Shown: positions 12,011 through 23,771 of the stretch, piece by piece | How positions within the stretch are numbered: the stretch's first letter is position 1 | Layout of the letters: each line of letters begins with the position of its first letter | Origin: Saccoglossus kowalevskii | Lineage: Eukaryota; Hemichordata; Enteropneusta; Harrimaniidae | Reading direction: 5' to 3' | DNA length: 44,677 nucleotides | Assembly (NCBI RefSeq): GCF_000003605.2 | Contig: NW_003144421.1 | Coordinates: 1 to 44,677, forward strand | Position numbers and translations under genes: made by a program | Notes under the pieces: generated by a model | What the model saw: the letters and a program-made list of their open reading frames with translations, nothing else | The model's database searches: none | What the model was told of the DNA's origin: nothing

Positions 12011-13075
12011 ATATGTACTCCCATGTTTAGAATATAGGCATGTGTACTCCTATGTTTGGATTAGAGGCATATGCACTCCCATACTTGAATTAGAGCGATG
12101 TGTATTCCCAATTTGGTATTGAGGCATGTGTACTTCCATGTTTGGATTAAAGGCATATGTACTCCCATGTTTGGATTAGAGAGGTGTGTACTACCATGTT
12201 TCCTTTAAAGGCATGAGTACTCCCATGTTTGGTTTAGAGGTATGTGTACTCCTATGTTTGCATTAGAGGAATATGTACTCCCACATTTGCACTAGAGGCA
12301 TGTGTACTCCCATGTTTGGATTGGAGGCATGTGTACTCCTAAATTTACATTAGAGTCACAAGTAATCCAATGTTTGGATTGGAGGCATGTGTACTCCCAT
12401 ATTTGGATTGGAGGCATGTATACTCCTATGTTTTCATTGGAGGCATATGTACTCCCATGTTTGAATTAGAGCCATCGGCACTCCCATGTTTGGTATAAAG
12501 GCATGTGTGCTCCCATGTTTGAATTAGAGCCATGTGTTCTTCTATGTTTGGATTAGAGGCATGTGTACTCCTATGTTTGCATTAGAGGCTTATGCACTCC
12601 CATGTTTGAATTAGAGCCATGTTTATTCCCAGTTTGGTATAGAGGCATGTGTACTCCCATGTTTGCAATATAGGCATGTGTACTTCCATGTTTGGATTAA
12701 AGGCATGTATACTCCCATGTATTCATTAGAGGCATGTGTTCTCCCATATTTGGAATAGAGGCATGTGTACTCCCATGTTTGGATTAGAGGCATGTGTACT
12801 CCCATGTTTCCATTAGAGGCTTGTGTTCTCCCATATTTGGAATACAGGCATGTACACTCCCATGTTTGGATTAGAAGCATGTGTACCCCCATGTTTGGAA
12901 TAGAGTCATATGTACTCCCAAGTTCAGAATATAGGCATGTGTACTCCTATGTTTGGATTAGAGGCATATACACTCCCATACTTGAATTAGAGCCATGTGT
13001 ATTCCCAATTTGGTATTGAGGCATGTGTACTTCCATGTTTGGATTAGAGGCATGTGTACTTCCATGTTTGGATTA
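11980..13075 (+). repeat. Block B copy 2 (1.1 kb)
   Basis: Same order and private variants as 8138-9233 (TTTCCTTTAAAGG near 12198, GCCATCGGC near 12471). Its start overlaps the end of block D copy 2, since boundaries in a tandem array are not sharp. It is 1,445 bp from block B copy 3. Confidence 0.84.
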
Positions 13076-13424
13076 GAGGCATGTTTATTCCCAGTTTGGT
13101 ATAGAGGCATGTGTACTCCCATGTTTGCAATATAGGCATGTGTACTTCCATGTTTGGATTAAAGGCATGTATACTCCCATGTATTCGTTAGAGGCATGTG
13201 TTCTCCCATATTTGGAATACAGGCATGTGTACTCCCATGTTTGGATTAGAGGCATGTGTACTCCCATGTTTGCATTATAGGCATGTGTATTCCTATGTTT
13301 GCATTAGAGGCTTATGCACTCCCATGCTTGAATTAGAGCCATGTGTATTCCCAATTTGGTATAGAGGCATGTGTACTGCCATGTTTGCATTAGAGGCATG
13401 TGTACTTCCATGTTTGGATTAAAG
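13076..13424 (+). repeat. Copy of 7731-8079, ending in a two-monomer deletion
   Basis: Matches 7731-8079 at an offset of 5,345. It then joins directly to sequence equivalent to 8138, so 58 bp (two monomers) are missing. The joint reads GGCATGTGTACCCCCATG. Confidence 0.82.
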
Positions 13425-14520
13425 GCATGTGTACCCCCATGTTTGGAATAGAGTCATATGTACTCCCATGTTTAGAATATAGGCATGTGTACTCCTATGT
13501 TTGGATTAGAGGCATATGCACTCCCATACTTGAATTAGAGCGATGTGTATTCCCAATTTGGTATTGAGGCATGTGTACTTCCATGTTTGGATTAAAGGCA
13601 TATGTACTCCCATGTTTGCATTAGAGAGGTGTGTACTACCATGTTTCCTTTAAAGGCATGAGTACTCCCATGTTTGGATTAGAGGTATGTGTACTCCTAT
13701 GTTTGCATTAGAGGAATATGTACTCCCACATTTGCACTAGAGGCATGTGTACTCCCATGTTTGGATTGGAGGCATGTGTACTCCTAAATTTACATTAGAG
13801 TCACAAGTAATCCAATGTTTGGATTGGAGGCATGTGTACTCCCATGTTTGGATTGGAGGCATGTATACTCCTATGTTTTCATTGGAGGCATATGTACTCC
13901 CATGTTTGAATTAGAGCCATCGGCACTCCCATGTTTGGTATAAAGGCATGTGTGCTCCCATGTTTGAATTAGAGCCATGTGTTCTTCTATGTTTGGATTA
14001 GAGGCATGTGTACTCCTATGTTTGCATTAGAGGCTTATGCACTCCCATGTTTGAATTAGAGCCATGTTTATTCCCAGTTTGGTATAGAGGCATGTGTACT
14101 CCCATGTTTGCAATATAGGCATGTGTACTTCCATGTTTGGATTAAAGGCATGTATACTCCCATGTATTCATTAGAGGCATGTGTTCTCCCATATTTGGAA
14201 TAGAGGCATGTGTACTCCCATGTTTGGATTAGAGGCATGTGTACTCCCATGTTTCCATTAGAGGCTTGTGTTCTCCCATATTTGGAATACAGGCATGTAC
14301 ACTCCCATGTTTGGATTAGAAGCATGTGTAATCCCATGTTTGGAATAGAGTCATATGTACTCCCAAGTTCAGAATATAGGAATGTGTACTCCTATGTTTG
14401 GATTAGAGGCATATACACTCCCATACTTGAATTAGAGCCATGTGTATTCCCAATTTGGTATTGAGGCATGTGTACTTCCATGTTTGGATTAGAGGCATGT
14501 GTACTTCCATGTTTGGATTA
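13425..14520 (+). repeat. Block B copy 3 (1.1 kb)
   Basis: 1,445 bp downstream of copy 2, with the same private variants (GCCATCGGC near 13916, AATCCAATG near 13809). A single-base variant, GTGTAATCCC, replaces GTGTACCCCC at about 14328. Confidence 0.84.
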
Positions 14521-14974
14521 AAGGCATGTGTACTTCCATGTTTGGATTAGAGGTGTGTGTACTACCATGTTTGCATTAAAGGCATGAGTACTCCCATGTT
14601 TGGATTAGTAGCATGTGTACTCCCATGTTTGGATGAGAGACATGTGTACTCCCATGTTTGCATTATAGGCATGTGTACTCCCATGTTTGCATTAGAGGCT
14701 TATGCACTCCCATGCTTGAATTAGAGCCATGTGTATTCCCAATTTGGTATGGAGGCATGTGTACTGCCATGTTTGCATTAGAGGCATGTGTACTTCCATG
14801 TTTGGATTAAAGGCATATGTACTCCCATGTTTGGATTAGAGAGGTGTGTACTACCATGTTTCCATTAAAGGCATGAGTACTCCCATGTTTGGATTAGAGG
14901 CATGTGTACTCCTATGTTTGCATTAGAGGAATATGTACTCCCACATTTGCACTAGAGGCATGTGTACTCCCATG
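14521..14974 (+). repeat. Satellite monomers between blocks B and E
   Basis: About 16 left-domain monomers, including GGTGTGTGTACTACC, GTAGCATG, GGATGAGAGACATG and CTTGAATTAGAGCC types in the order common to the domain. No non-repeat sequence. Confidence 0.75.
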
Positions 14975-16000
14975 TTTGGATTAAAGGCATGTGTACTCCC
15001 ATGTTTGGATTAGAGGTGTGTGTACTACCATGTTTGCATTAAAGGCATGAGTACTCCCATGTTTGGATTAGTAGCATGTGTTCTCCCATATTTGGATTAG
15101 TAGCATGTGTACTCCCATGTTTGGATGAGAGACATGTGTACTCCCATGTTTCCATTAGAGGCATGTGTACTCCTATGTTTGCATTAGAGGCTTATGTACT
15201 CCCATGCTTGAATTAGAGCCATGTGTATTCCCAATTTGGTATGGAGGCATGTGTACTGCCATGTTTGCATTAGAGGCATGTGTACTTCCATGTTTGGATT
15301 AAAGGCATATGTACTCCCATGTTTGGATTAGAGAGGTGCGTACTACCATGTTTCCATTAAAGGCATGAGTACTCCCATGTTTGGATTAGAGGCATGTGTA
15401 CTCCTATGTTTGCATTAGAGGAATATGTACTCCCACATTTGCACTAGAGGCATGTGTACTCCCATGTTTGGATTGGAGGCATGTGTACTCCTAAATTTGC
15501 ATTAGAGTCACAAGTACTCCAATGTTTGGATTGGAGGCATGTGTACTCCCATGTTTGGATTGGAGGCATGTGTACTCCTATATTTTCATTAGAGGCATAT
15601 GTACTCCCATGTTTGAATTAGAGCCATGGGCACTCCCATGTTTGGTATAAAGGCATGTGTACTCCCATGTTTGAATTAGAGCCATGTGCACTCCCATGTT
15701 TGGTATAAAGGCATGTGTACTCCCATGTTTGAATTAGATGCATGTGTTCTTCTATGTTTGGATTAGAGGCATGTGTTCTCCTATGTTTGCATTAGAGGCT
15801 TATGCACTCCCATGTTTGAATTAGAGCCATGTTTATTCCCAGTTTGGTATAGAGGCATGTGTACTCCCATGTTTGCATTATAGGCATGTGTACTTCCATG
15901 TTTGGATTAAAGGCATGTATACTCCCATGTATTCATTAGAGGCATGTGTTCTCCTATATTTGGAATAGAGGCATGTGTACTCCCATGTTTGGATTAGAGG
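14975..16000 (+). repeat. Block E copy (second half of higher-order repeat A)
   Basis: Monomer order matches 1715-2690 of repeat A copy 1 (offset 13,260 at 1801/15061) and recurs at 19199-20224 (offset 4,224, checked at 15061/19285 and 15928/20152). Includes the double GTAGCATG monomers and a GAGTCACAAG module at about 15445-15610. Confidence 0.84.
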
Positions 16001-16694
16001 CATGTGCACTCCCATGTTTGGATTAGTGCCATGTGTACTTCCATGTTTGGATTAGAATCATGTGTACCCCCATGTTTGGAATAGAGTCATATGTACTCCC
16101 ATGTTTAGAATATAGGCATGTGTACTCCCATGTTTGGATTAAAGGCATGTGTACTTCCATGTTTGGATTAAAGGCATGTGTACTGCCATGTTTGGATTAG
16201 AGAGGTGTGTACTTCCGTGTTTGGATTAGAAGCATGTGTACCCCCATGTTTGGAATAGAGTCATATGTACTCCCATGTTTAGAATATAGGCATGTGTACT
16301 CCCATGTTTGGATTAAAGGCATGTGTATTTCCATGTTTGGATTAAAGGCATGTGTACTCCCATGTTTGGATTAGAGGTGTGTGTACTACCATGTTTGCAT
16401 TAAAGGCATGAGTACTCCCATGTTTGGATTAGTAGCATGTGTACTCCCATGTTTGGATGAGAGACATGTGTACTCCCATGTTTGCATTATAGGCATGTGT
16501 ATTCCTATGTTTGCATTAGAGGCTTATGCACTCCCATGCTTGAATTAGAGCCATGTGTATTTCCAATTTGGTATGGAGGCATGTGTACTGCCATGTTTGC
16601 ATTAGAGGCATGTGTACTTCCATGTTTGGATTAAAGGCATGTGTACCGCCATGTTTGGATTAGAGAGGTGTGTACTTCCGTGTTTGGATTAGAA
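16001..16694 (+). repeat. Block F copy 1 region
   Basis: The segment from about 16230 recurs at 17937 (offset 1,707) and at about 23033. Markers are the CCCCCATG and TTTAGAATATAGG monomers, then two GGATTAAAGG monomers, then GGTGTGTGTAC. Copy 1 retains GCATTAGAGG near 16599 where copies 2 and 3 have lost one or two bases (GCATTGAGG). Confidence 0.8.
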
Positions 16695-17400
16695 GCATGT
16701 GTACCCCCATGTTTGGAATAGAGTCATATGTACTCCCATGTTTAGAATATAGGCATGTGTACTCCTATGTTTGGATTAGAGGCATATGCACTCCCATACT
16801 TGAATTAGAGCCATGTGTATTCCCAATTTGGTATTGAGGCATGTGTACTTCCATGTTTGGATTAAAGGCATATGTACTCCCATGTTTGGATTAGAGAGGT
16901 GTGTACTACCATGTTTCCATTAAAGGCATGAGTACTCCCATGTTTGGATTAGAGGCATGTGTACTCCTATGTTTGCATTAGAGGAATATGTACTCCCACA
17001 TTTGCACTAGAGGCATGTGTACTCCCATGTTTGGATTGGAGGCATGTGTACTCCTAAGTTTACATTAGAGTCACAAGTAATCCAATGTTTGGATTGGAGG
17101 CATGTGTACTCCCATGTTTGGATTGGAGGCATGTATACTCCTATGTTTTCATTGGAGGCATATGTACTCCCATGTTTGAATTAGAGCCATCGGCACTCCC
17201 ATGTTTGGTATAAAGGCATGTGTGCTCCCATGTTTCAATTAGAGCCATGTGTTCTTCTATGTTTGGATTAGAGGCATGTGTACTCCTATGTTTGCATTAG
17301 AGGCTTATGCACTCCCATGTTTGAATTAGAGCCATGTTTATTCCCAGTTTGGTATAGAGGCATGTGTACTCCCATGTTTGCAATATAGGCATGTGTACTT
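16695..17400 (+). repeat. Block B copy 4 (partial, 0.7 kb)
   Basis: Follows block B copy 3 at an offset of 3,270 with the private variants CACAAGTAATCC near 17073 and GCCATCGGC near 17186. It ends at a hybrid ACTTAAATG monomer at about 17398, where the order switches to a different block. The same ACTTAAATG joint appears again near 23648. Confidence 0.82.
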
Positions 17401-17936
17401 AAATGTTTGGATTAAAGGCATATGTACTCCCATGTTTGGATTAGAGAGGTGTGTACTACCATGTTTCATTAAAGGCATGAGTACTCCCATGTTTGGATTA
17501 GAGGCATGTGTACTCCTATGTTTGCATTAGAGGAATATGTACTCCCGCATTTGCACTAGAGGCATGTGTACTCCCATGTTTGGATTGGAGGCATGTGTAC
17601 TCCTAAATTTACATTAGAGTCACAAGTACTCCAATGTTTGGATTGGAGGCATGTGTACTTGCATGTTTGGATTGGAGGCATGTGTACTCCTATGTCTTCA
17701 TTAGAGGCATATGTACTCCCATGTTTGAATTAGAGCCATGGGCACTCCCATGTTTGGTATAAAGACATGTGTACTCCCATGTATTCATTAGAGGCATGTG
17801 TTCTCCCATATTTGGAATAGAGGCATGTGTACTCCCATGTTTCCATTAGAGGCATGTGTTCTCCCATATTTGGAATAGAGGCATGTGCACTCCCATGTTT
17901 GGATTAGTGCCATGTGTACTTCCATGTTTGGATTAG
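17401..17936 (+). repeat. Satellite segment with CTTCATTAG monomers
   Basis: Includes a GAGTCACAAG module (about 17555-17710) with private forms ACTTGCATG and TATGTCTTCATTAG. The same private forms recur 1,128 bp later at about 18680-18960. Confidence 0.78.
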
Positions 17937-18690
17937 AAGCATGTGTACCCCCATGTTTGGAATAGAGTCATATGTACTCCCATGTTTAGAATATAGGCAT
18001 GTGTACTCCCATGTTTGGATTAAAGGCATGTGTACTTCCATGTTTGGATTAAAGGCATGTGTACTCCCATGTTTGGATTAGAGGTGTGTGTACTACCATG
18101 TTTGCATTAAAGGCATGAGTACTCCCATGTTTGGATTAGTAGCATGTGTACTCCCATGTTTGGATGAGAGACATGTGTACTCCCATGTTTGCATTATAGG
18201 CATGTGTATTCCTATGTTTGCATTAGAGGCTTATGCACTCCCATGCTTGAATTAGAGCCATGTGTATTTCCAATTTGATATGGAGGCATGTGTACTGCCA
18301 TGTTTGCATTGAGGCATGTGTACTTCCATGTTTGGATTAAAGGCATGTGTACTGCCATGTTTGGATTAGAGAGGCGTGTACTTCCGTGTTTGGATTAGAA
18401 GCATGTGTACCCCCATGTTTGGAATAGAGTCATATGTACTCCCATGTTTAGAATATAGGCATGTGTACTCCTATGTTTGGATTAGAGGCATATGCACTCC
18501 CATACTTGAATTAGAGCCATGTGTATTCCCAATTTGGTATTGAGGCATGTGTACTTCCATGTTTGGATTAAAGGCATATGTACTCCCATGTTTGGATTAG
18601 AGAGGTGTGTACTACCATGTTTCCATTAAAGGCATGAGTACTCCCATGTTTGGATTAGAGGCATATGTACTCCTATGTTTGCATTAGAGG
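17937..18690 (+). repeat. Block F copy 2
   Basis: Copy of the region starting near 16230 (offset 1,707, checked at 16371/18078). Shares the shortened GCATTGAGG monomer at about 18306 with copy 3 (18302/23398, offset 5,096). Confidence 0.82.
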
Positions 18691-19198
18691 AATATGTACT
18701 CCCGCATTTGCACTAGAGGCATGTGTACTCCTAAATTTACATTAGAGTCACAAGTACTCCAATGTTTGGATTGGTGGCATGTGTACTTGCATGTTTGGAT
18801 TGGAGGCATGTGTACTCCTATGTCTTCATTAGAGGCACATGTACTCCCATGTTTGAATTAGAGCCATGGGCACTCCCATGTTTGGTATAAAGACATGTGT
18901 ACTCCCATGTATTCATTAGAGGCATGTGTTCTCCCATATTTGGAATAGAGGCATGTGTACTCCCATGTTTGGATTAGAGCCATGTGTACTTCCATGTTTG
19001 GATTAGAAGCATGTGTACCCCCATGTTTGGAATAGAGTCATATGTACTCCCATGTTTAGAATATAGGCATGTGTACTCCTATGTTTGGATTAGAGGCATA
19101 TGCACTCCCATACTTGAATTAGAGCCATGTGTATTCCCAATTTGGTATTGAGGCATGTGTACTTCCATGTTTGGATTAGAGGCATGTGTACTTCCATG
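18691..19198 (+). repeat. Satellite segment, related to 17540-17940
   Basis: Repeats the CTTCATTAG-containing order of 17540-17940 with one module shortened: one monomer between GCACTAGAGG and the CTAAATTTAC monomer is absent. Then left-domain monomers with CCCCCATG and TTTAGAATATAGG. Confidence 0.75.
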
Positions 19199-20224
19199 TT
19201 TGGATTAAAGGCATGTGTACTCCCATGTTTGGATTAGAGGTGTGTGTACTACCATGTTTGCATTAAAGGCATGAGTACTCCCATGTTTGGATTAGTAGCA
19301 TGTGTTCTCCCATATTTGGATTAGTAGCATGTGTACTCCCATGTTTGGATGAGAGACATGTGTACTCCCATGTTTGCATTAGAGGCATGTGTACTCCTAT
19401 GTTTGCATTAGAGGCTTATGTACTCCCATGCTTGAATTAGTGCCATGTGTATTCCCAATTTGGTATGGAGGCATGTGTACTGCCATGTTTGCATTAGAGG
19501 CATGTGTACTTCCATGTTTGGATTAAAGGCATATGTACTCCCATGATTGGATTAGAGAGGTGTGTACTACCATGTTTCCATTAAAGGCATGAGTACTCCC
19601 ATGTTTGGATTAGAGGCATGTGTACTCCTATGTTTGCATTAGAGGAATATGTACTCCCACATTTGCACTAGAGGCATGTGTACTCCCATGTTTGGATTGG
19701 AGGCATGTGTACTCCTAAATTTGCATTAGAGTCACAAGTACTCCAATGTTTGGATTGGAGGCATGTGTACTCCCTTGTTTGGATTGGAGGCATGTGTACT
19801 CCTATATTTTCATTAGAGGCATATGTACTCCCATGTTTGAATTAGAGCCATGGGCACTCCCATGTTTGGTATAAAGGCATGTGTACTCCCATGTTTGAAT
19901 TAGAGCCATGTGCACTCCCATGTTTGGTATAAAGGCATGTGTACTCCCATGTTTGAATTAGATGCATGTGTTCTTCTATGTTTGGATTAGAGGCATGTGT
20001 TCTCCTATGTTTGCATTAGAGGCTTATGCACTCCCATGTTTGAATTAGAGCTATGTTTATTCCCAGTTTGGTATAGAGGAATGTGTACTCCCATGTTTGC
20101 AATATAGGCATGTGTACTTCCATGTTTGGATTAAAGGCATGTATACTCCCATGTATTCATTAGAGGCATGTGTTCTCCCATATGTGGAATAGAGGCATGT
20201 GTACTCCCGTGTTTGGATTAGAGG
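19199..20224 (+). repeat. Block E copy (offset 4,224 from 14975)
   Basis: Monomer-for-monomer copy of 14975-16000 over about 1 kb with scattered substitutions, for example ATGATTGGATT near 19543 and CCCTTGTTTGG near 19772. Includes a GAGTCACAAG module at about 19670-19820. Confidence 0.84.
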
Positions 20225-20690
20225 CATGTGTACTCCCATGTTTCCATTAGAGGCATGTGTTCTCCCATATTTGGAATAGAGGCATGTGTACTCCCATGTT
20301 TGGATTATTGCCATGTCTACTTCCATGTATGTATACTCCCATGTATTCATTAGAGGCATGTGTTCTCCCATATTTGGAATAGAGGCATGTGTACTCCCAT
20401 GTTTGGATTAGAGGCATGTGTACTTGCATGTTTGGATTGGAGGCATGTGTACTCCCATGTTTGCATTATAGGCATGTGTATTCCTATGTTTGCATTAGAG
20501 GCTTATGCACTCCCATGCTTGAATTAGAGCCATGTGTATTTCCAATTTGGTATGGAGGCATGTGTACTGCCATGTTTGCATTAGAGGCATGTGTACTTCC
20601 ATGTTTGGATTAAAGGCATGTGTACTGCCATGTTTGGATTAGAGAGGTGTGTACTTCCGTGTTTGGATTAGAAGCATGTGTACCCCCATG
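20225..20690 (+). repeat. Mosaic segment with a broken monomer
   Basis: A 16-bp monomer at 20325-20340 (ATGTATGTATACTCCC) lacks 13 bp after its opening ATGT. The TGTATTCATTAG monomer occurs both before (20152) and after it (20340), so a stretch was duplicated and trimmed here. The rest matches block F-type order (GCATTATAGG, CTTGAATTAG, CCGTGTTTGG). Confidence 0.82.
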
Positions 20691-22966
20691 TTTGAATTAG
20701 AGCCATGTTTATTCCCAGTTTGGTATAGAGGCATGTGTACTCCCATGTTTGCATTATAGGCATGTGTACTTCCATGTTTGGATTAAAGGCATGTATACTC
20801 CCATGTATTCATTAGAGGCATGTGTTCTCCCATATTTGGAATAGAGGCATGTGTACTCCCATGTTTAGATTAGAAGCATTGTACTCCTATGTTTGCATTA
20901 GAGGCATTTGCACTCCCATGCTTGAATTAGAGCCATGTGTAGTCCCATGTTTGGATTAAAGGCATGTGTACTCCCATGTTTGGATTAGAGGTGTGTGTAC
21001 TACCATGTTTGCATTAAAGGCATGAGTACTCCCATGTTTGGATTAGTAGCATGTGTACTCCCATATTTGGATGAGAGACATGTGTACTCCCATGTTTGCA
21101 TTAATGGGATGTGTACTCCAATGTTTGCATTATAGGCTTATGCACTCCCATGTCATATGTACTTCAATGTTTGGATTAGAGGCATGTGTACTCCCATGTT
21201 TGGATTGGAGGCATGTGTACTCCTATGTTTGCATTAGAGTCATATGTTCTCCAATGTTTGGATTGGAGGCATGTGTACTTCCATGTTTGCATTAGAGGCA
21301 TGTGTACTCCTATGTTTGCTTTAGAGGCTTATGCATTCCCAGGCTTGAATTAGTGCCATGTGTATTGCCAATTTGGTATGAAGGTATGTGTACTGTCATG
21401 TTTGCATTAGAGGCATGTGTACTTCCAAGTTTGGATTAGAGACATGTCTGCTCCTAAATTTGCATTAGAGTCATATGTACTCCAATGTTTGGATTGGAGG
21501 CATGTGTACTCCCATGTTTGGATTAGAGACATGTGTACTGTCATGTTTGGATTGGAGGCATGTCTACTCCTAAATTTGCATTGGAGTTATATGTACTCCA
21601 ATGTTTGGATTGGAGGCATGTGTACTCCCATGTTTGGATTGGAGGCATGTGTACTCCTATGTTTTCATTAGAGGCATATGAACTCGCATGTTTGAATTAG
21701 AGCCATGGGCGCTACCATGTTTGGTATAAAGGCATGTGTACTCCCATGTTTGAATTACAGCCATGTGCACTCCCATGTTTGGTATAAAGGCATGTGTACT
21801 CCCATGTTTGAATTAGAGGCATGTGTTCTTCTATGTTTGGATTAGAGGCATGTGTACTCCTATGTTTGCATTAGAGGCATATGCACTCCCATACTTGAAT
21901 TAGAGCCATGTGTATTCCCAGTTTGGTAGAGAAGCATGTGTACTTCCATGTTTGGATTAAAGGCATGTGTACTCCCATGTTTAGATTAGAGGTGTGTGTA
22001 CTACCATGTTTGCATTAAAGGCATGAGTACTCCCATGTTTGGATTAGTAGCATGTGTTCTCCCATATTTGGATTAGTAGCATGTGTACTCCCATGTTTGG
22101 ATGAGAGACATGTGTACTCCCATGTTTGCATTAGAGGCATGTGTACTCCTATGTTTGCATTAGAGGCTTATGCACTCCCATGCTTGAATTAGAGTCATGT
22201 GTATTCCCAATTTGGTATGGAGGCATGTGTACTGCCATGTTTGCATTAGAGGCATGTGTACTTTCATGTTTGGATTAAAGGCATATGTACTCCCATGTTT
22301 GGATTAGAGAGGTGTGTACTACCATGTTTCCATTAAAGGCATGAGGACTCCCATGTTTGGATTAGAGGCATGTGTACTCCTATGTTTGCATTAGAGGAAT
22401 ATGTACTCCCACATTTGCACTAGAGGCATGTGTACTCCCATGTTTGGATTGGAGGCATGTGTACTCCTAAATTTGCATTAGAGTCACAAGTACTCCAATG
22501 TTTGGATTGGAGGCATGTGTACTCCCATGTTTGGATTGGAGGCATGTGTACTCCTATATTTTCATTAGAGGCATATGTACTCCCATGTTTGAATTAGAGC
22601 CATGGGCACTCCCATGTTCGGTATAAAGGCATGTGTACTCTAATGTTTGAATTAGAGCCATGTGCACTCCCATGTTTGGTATAAAGGCATGTGTACTCCC
22701 ATGTTTGAATTAGAGGCATGTGTTCTTCTATGTTTGGATTAGAGGCATGTGTACTCCTATGTTTGCATTAGAGTCTTATGCACTCCCATGTTTGAATTAG
22801 AGCCATGTTTATTCCCAGTTTGGTATAGAGGCATGTGTACTCCCATGTTTGCATTATAGGCATGTGTACTTCCATGTTTGGATTAAAGGCATGTATACTC
22901 CCATGTATTCATTAGAGGCATGTGTTCTCCCATATTTGGAATAGAGGCATGTGTACTCCCATGTTT
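20691..22966 (+). repeat. Higher-order repeat A, copy 3 (with preceding unit end)
   Basis: 20691-20866 repeats the end of a unit (as at 2555-2730), and 20867-22966 is a nearly full unit about 18 kb from copies 1 and 2. It keeps the 15 monomers lost from copy 2, yet shares single-base variants with copy 2 and not copy 1 (CTCCAATG at 21117, GAACTCGC near 21681). It has lost one monomer near 21945 and one T near 20879. It looks like a block copied from a unit resembling copy 2 before that copy's deletion. Confidence 0.85.
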
Positions 22967-23721
22967 GGATTAGAGGCATGTGTACTCCCATGTTTCCATT
23001 AGAGGCATGTGTACTTCCATGTTTGGATTAGAAGCATGTGTACCCCCATGTTTGGAATAGAGTCATATGTACTCCCATGTTTAGAATATAGGCATGTGTA
23101 CTCCCATGTTTGGATTAAAGGCATGTGTACTTCCATGTTTGGATTAAAGGCATGTGTACTCCCATGTTTGGATTAGAGGTGTGTGTACTACCATGTTTGC
23201 ATTAAAGGCATGAGTACTCCCATGTTTGGATTAGTAGCATGTGTACTCCCATGTTTGGATGAGAGACATGTGTACTCCCATGTTTGCATTATAGGCATGT
23301 GTATTCCTATGTTTGCATTAGAGGCTTATGCACTCCCATGCTTGAATTAGAGCCATGTGTATTTCCAATTTGGTATGGAGGCATGTGTACTGCCATGTTT
23401 GCATTGAGGCATGTGTACTTCCATGTTTGGATTAAAGGCATGTGTACTGCCATGTTTGGATTAGAGAGGTGTGTACTTCCGTGTTTGGATTAGAAGCATG
23501 TGTACCCCCATGTTTGGAAAAGAGTCATATGTACTCCCATGTTTAGAATATAGGCATGTGTACTCCTATGTTTGGATTAGAGGCATATGCACTCCCATAC
23601 TTGAATTAGAGCCATGTGTATTCCCAATTTGGTATTGAGGCATGTGTACTTAAATGTTTGGATTAAAGGCATATGTTCTCCCATGTTTGGATTAGAGAGT
23701 GTGTACTACCATGTTTCCATT
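22967..23721 (+). repeat. Block F copy 3, cut by the gap
   Basis: From about 23033 it follows block F copy 2 (offset 5,096), sharing GCATTGAGG at 23402. Near 23648 it switches to an ACTTAAATG joint as at 17398. The last bases before the N run have small losses, which may be sequence error at a contig end. Confidence 0.8.
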
Positions 23722-23771
23722 NNNNNNNNNNNNNNNNNNNNNNNNNNNNNNNNNNNNNNNNNNNNNNNNNN
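23722..23771. other. Assembly gap (50 N)
   Basis: Exactly 50 N bases. The round number suggests a placeholder of unknown size, not a measured gap. Repeat sequence on both sides is damaged relative to its own copies: a base is missing in GAGAGTGTG before the gap, and GCTTATGCAAACC and ATGCTGAATT are altered after it. The gap also coincides with a change of monomer-variant families. Confidence 0.97.

Larger units (their letters stand above)
1..23721 (+). repeat. 29-bp satellite array, left domain
   Basis: Continuous head-to-tail array of a 29-bp monomer that starts ATGTTTGG and ends GTGTACTCCC. Almost every monomer carries GTAC and two CATG tetranucleotides. Common variable positions are GGATTAG/GCATTAG/GAATTAG, GCATGTG/GCATATG/GCTTATG, and ACTCCC/ACTTCC/ACTGCC/ACTCCT. 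Variants seen only on this side of the N gap include TTTAGAATATAGG, GTACCCCCATG and GGTATTGAGG monomers. No inverted monomers and no unique sequence were seen. It is eukaryotic satellite DNA by structure; the chromosomal location is not shown by the sequence. Open frames on both strands come from the period and are not annotated as genes. Confidence 0.96.
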
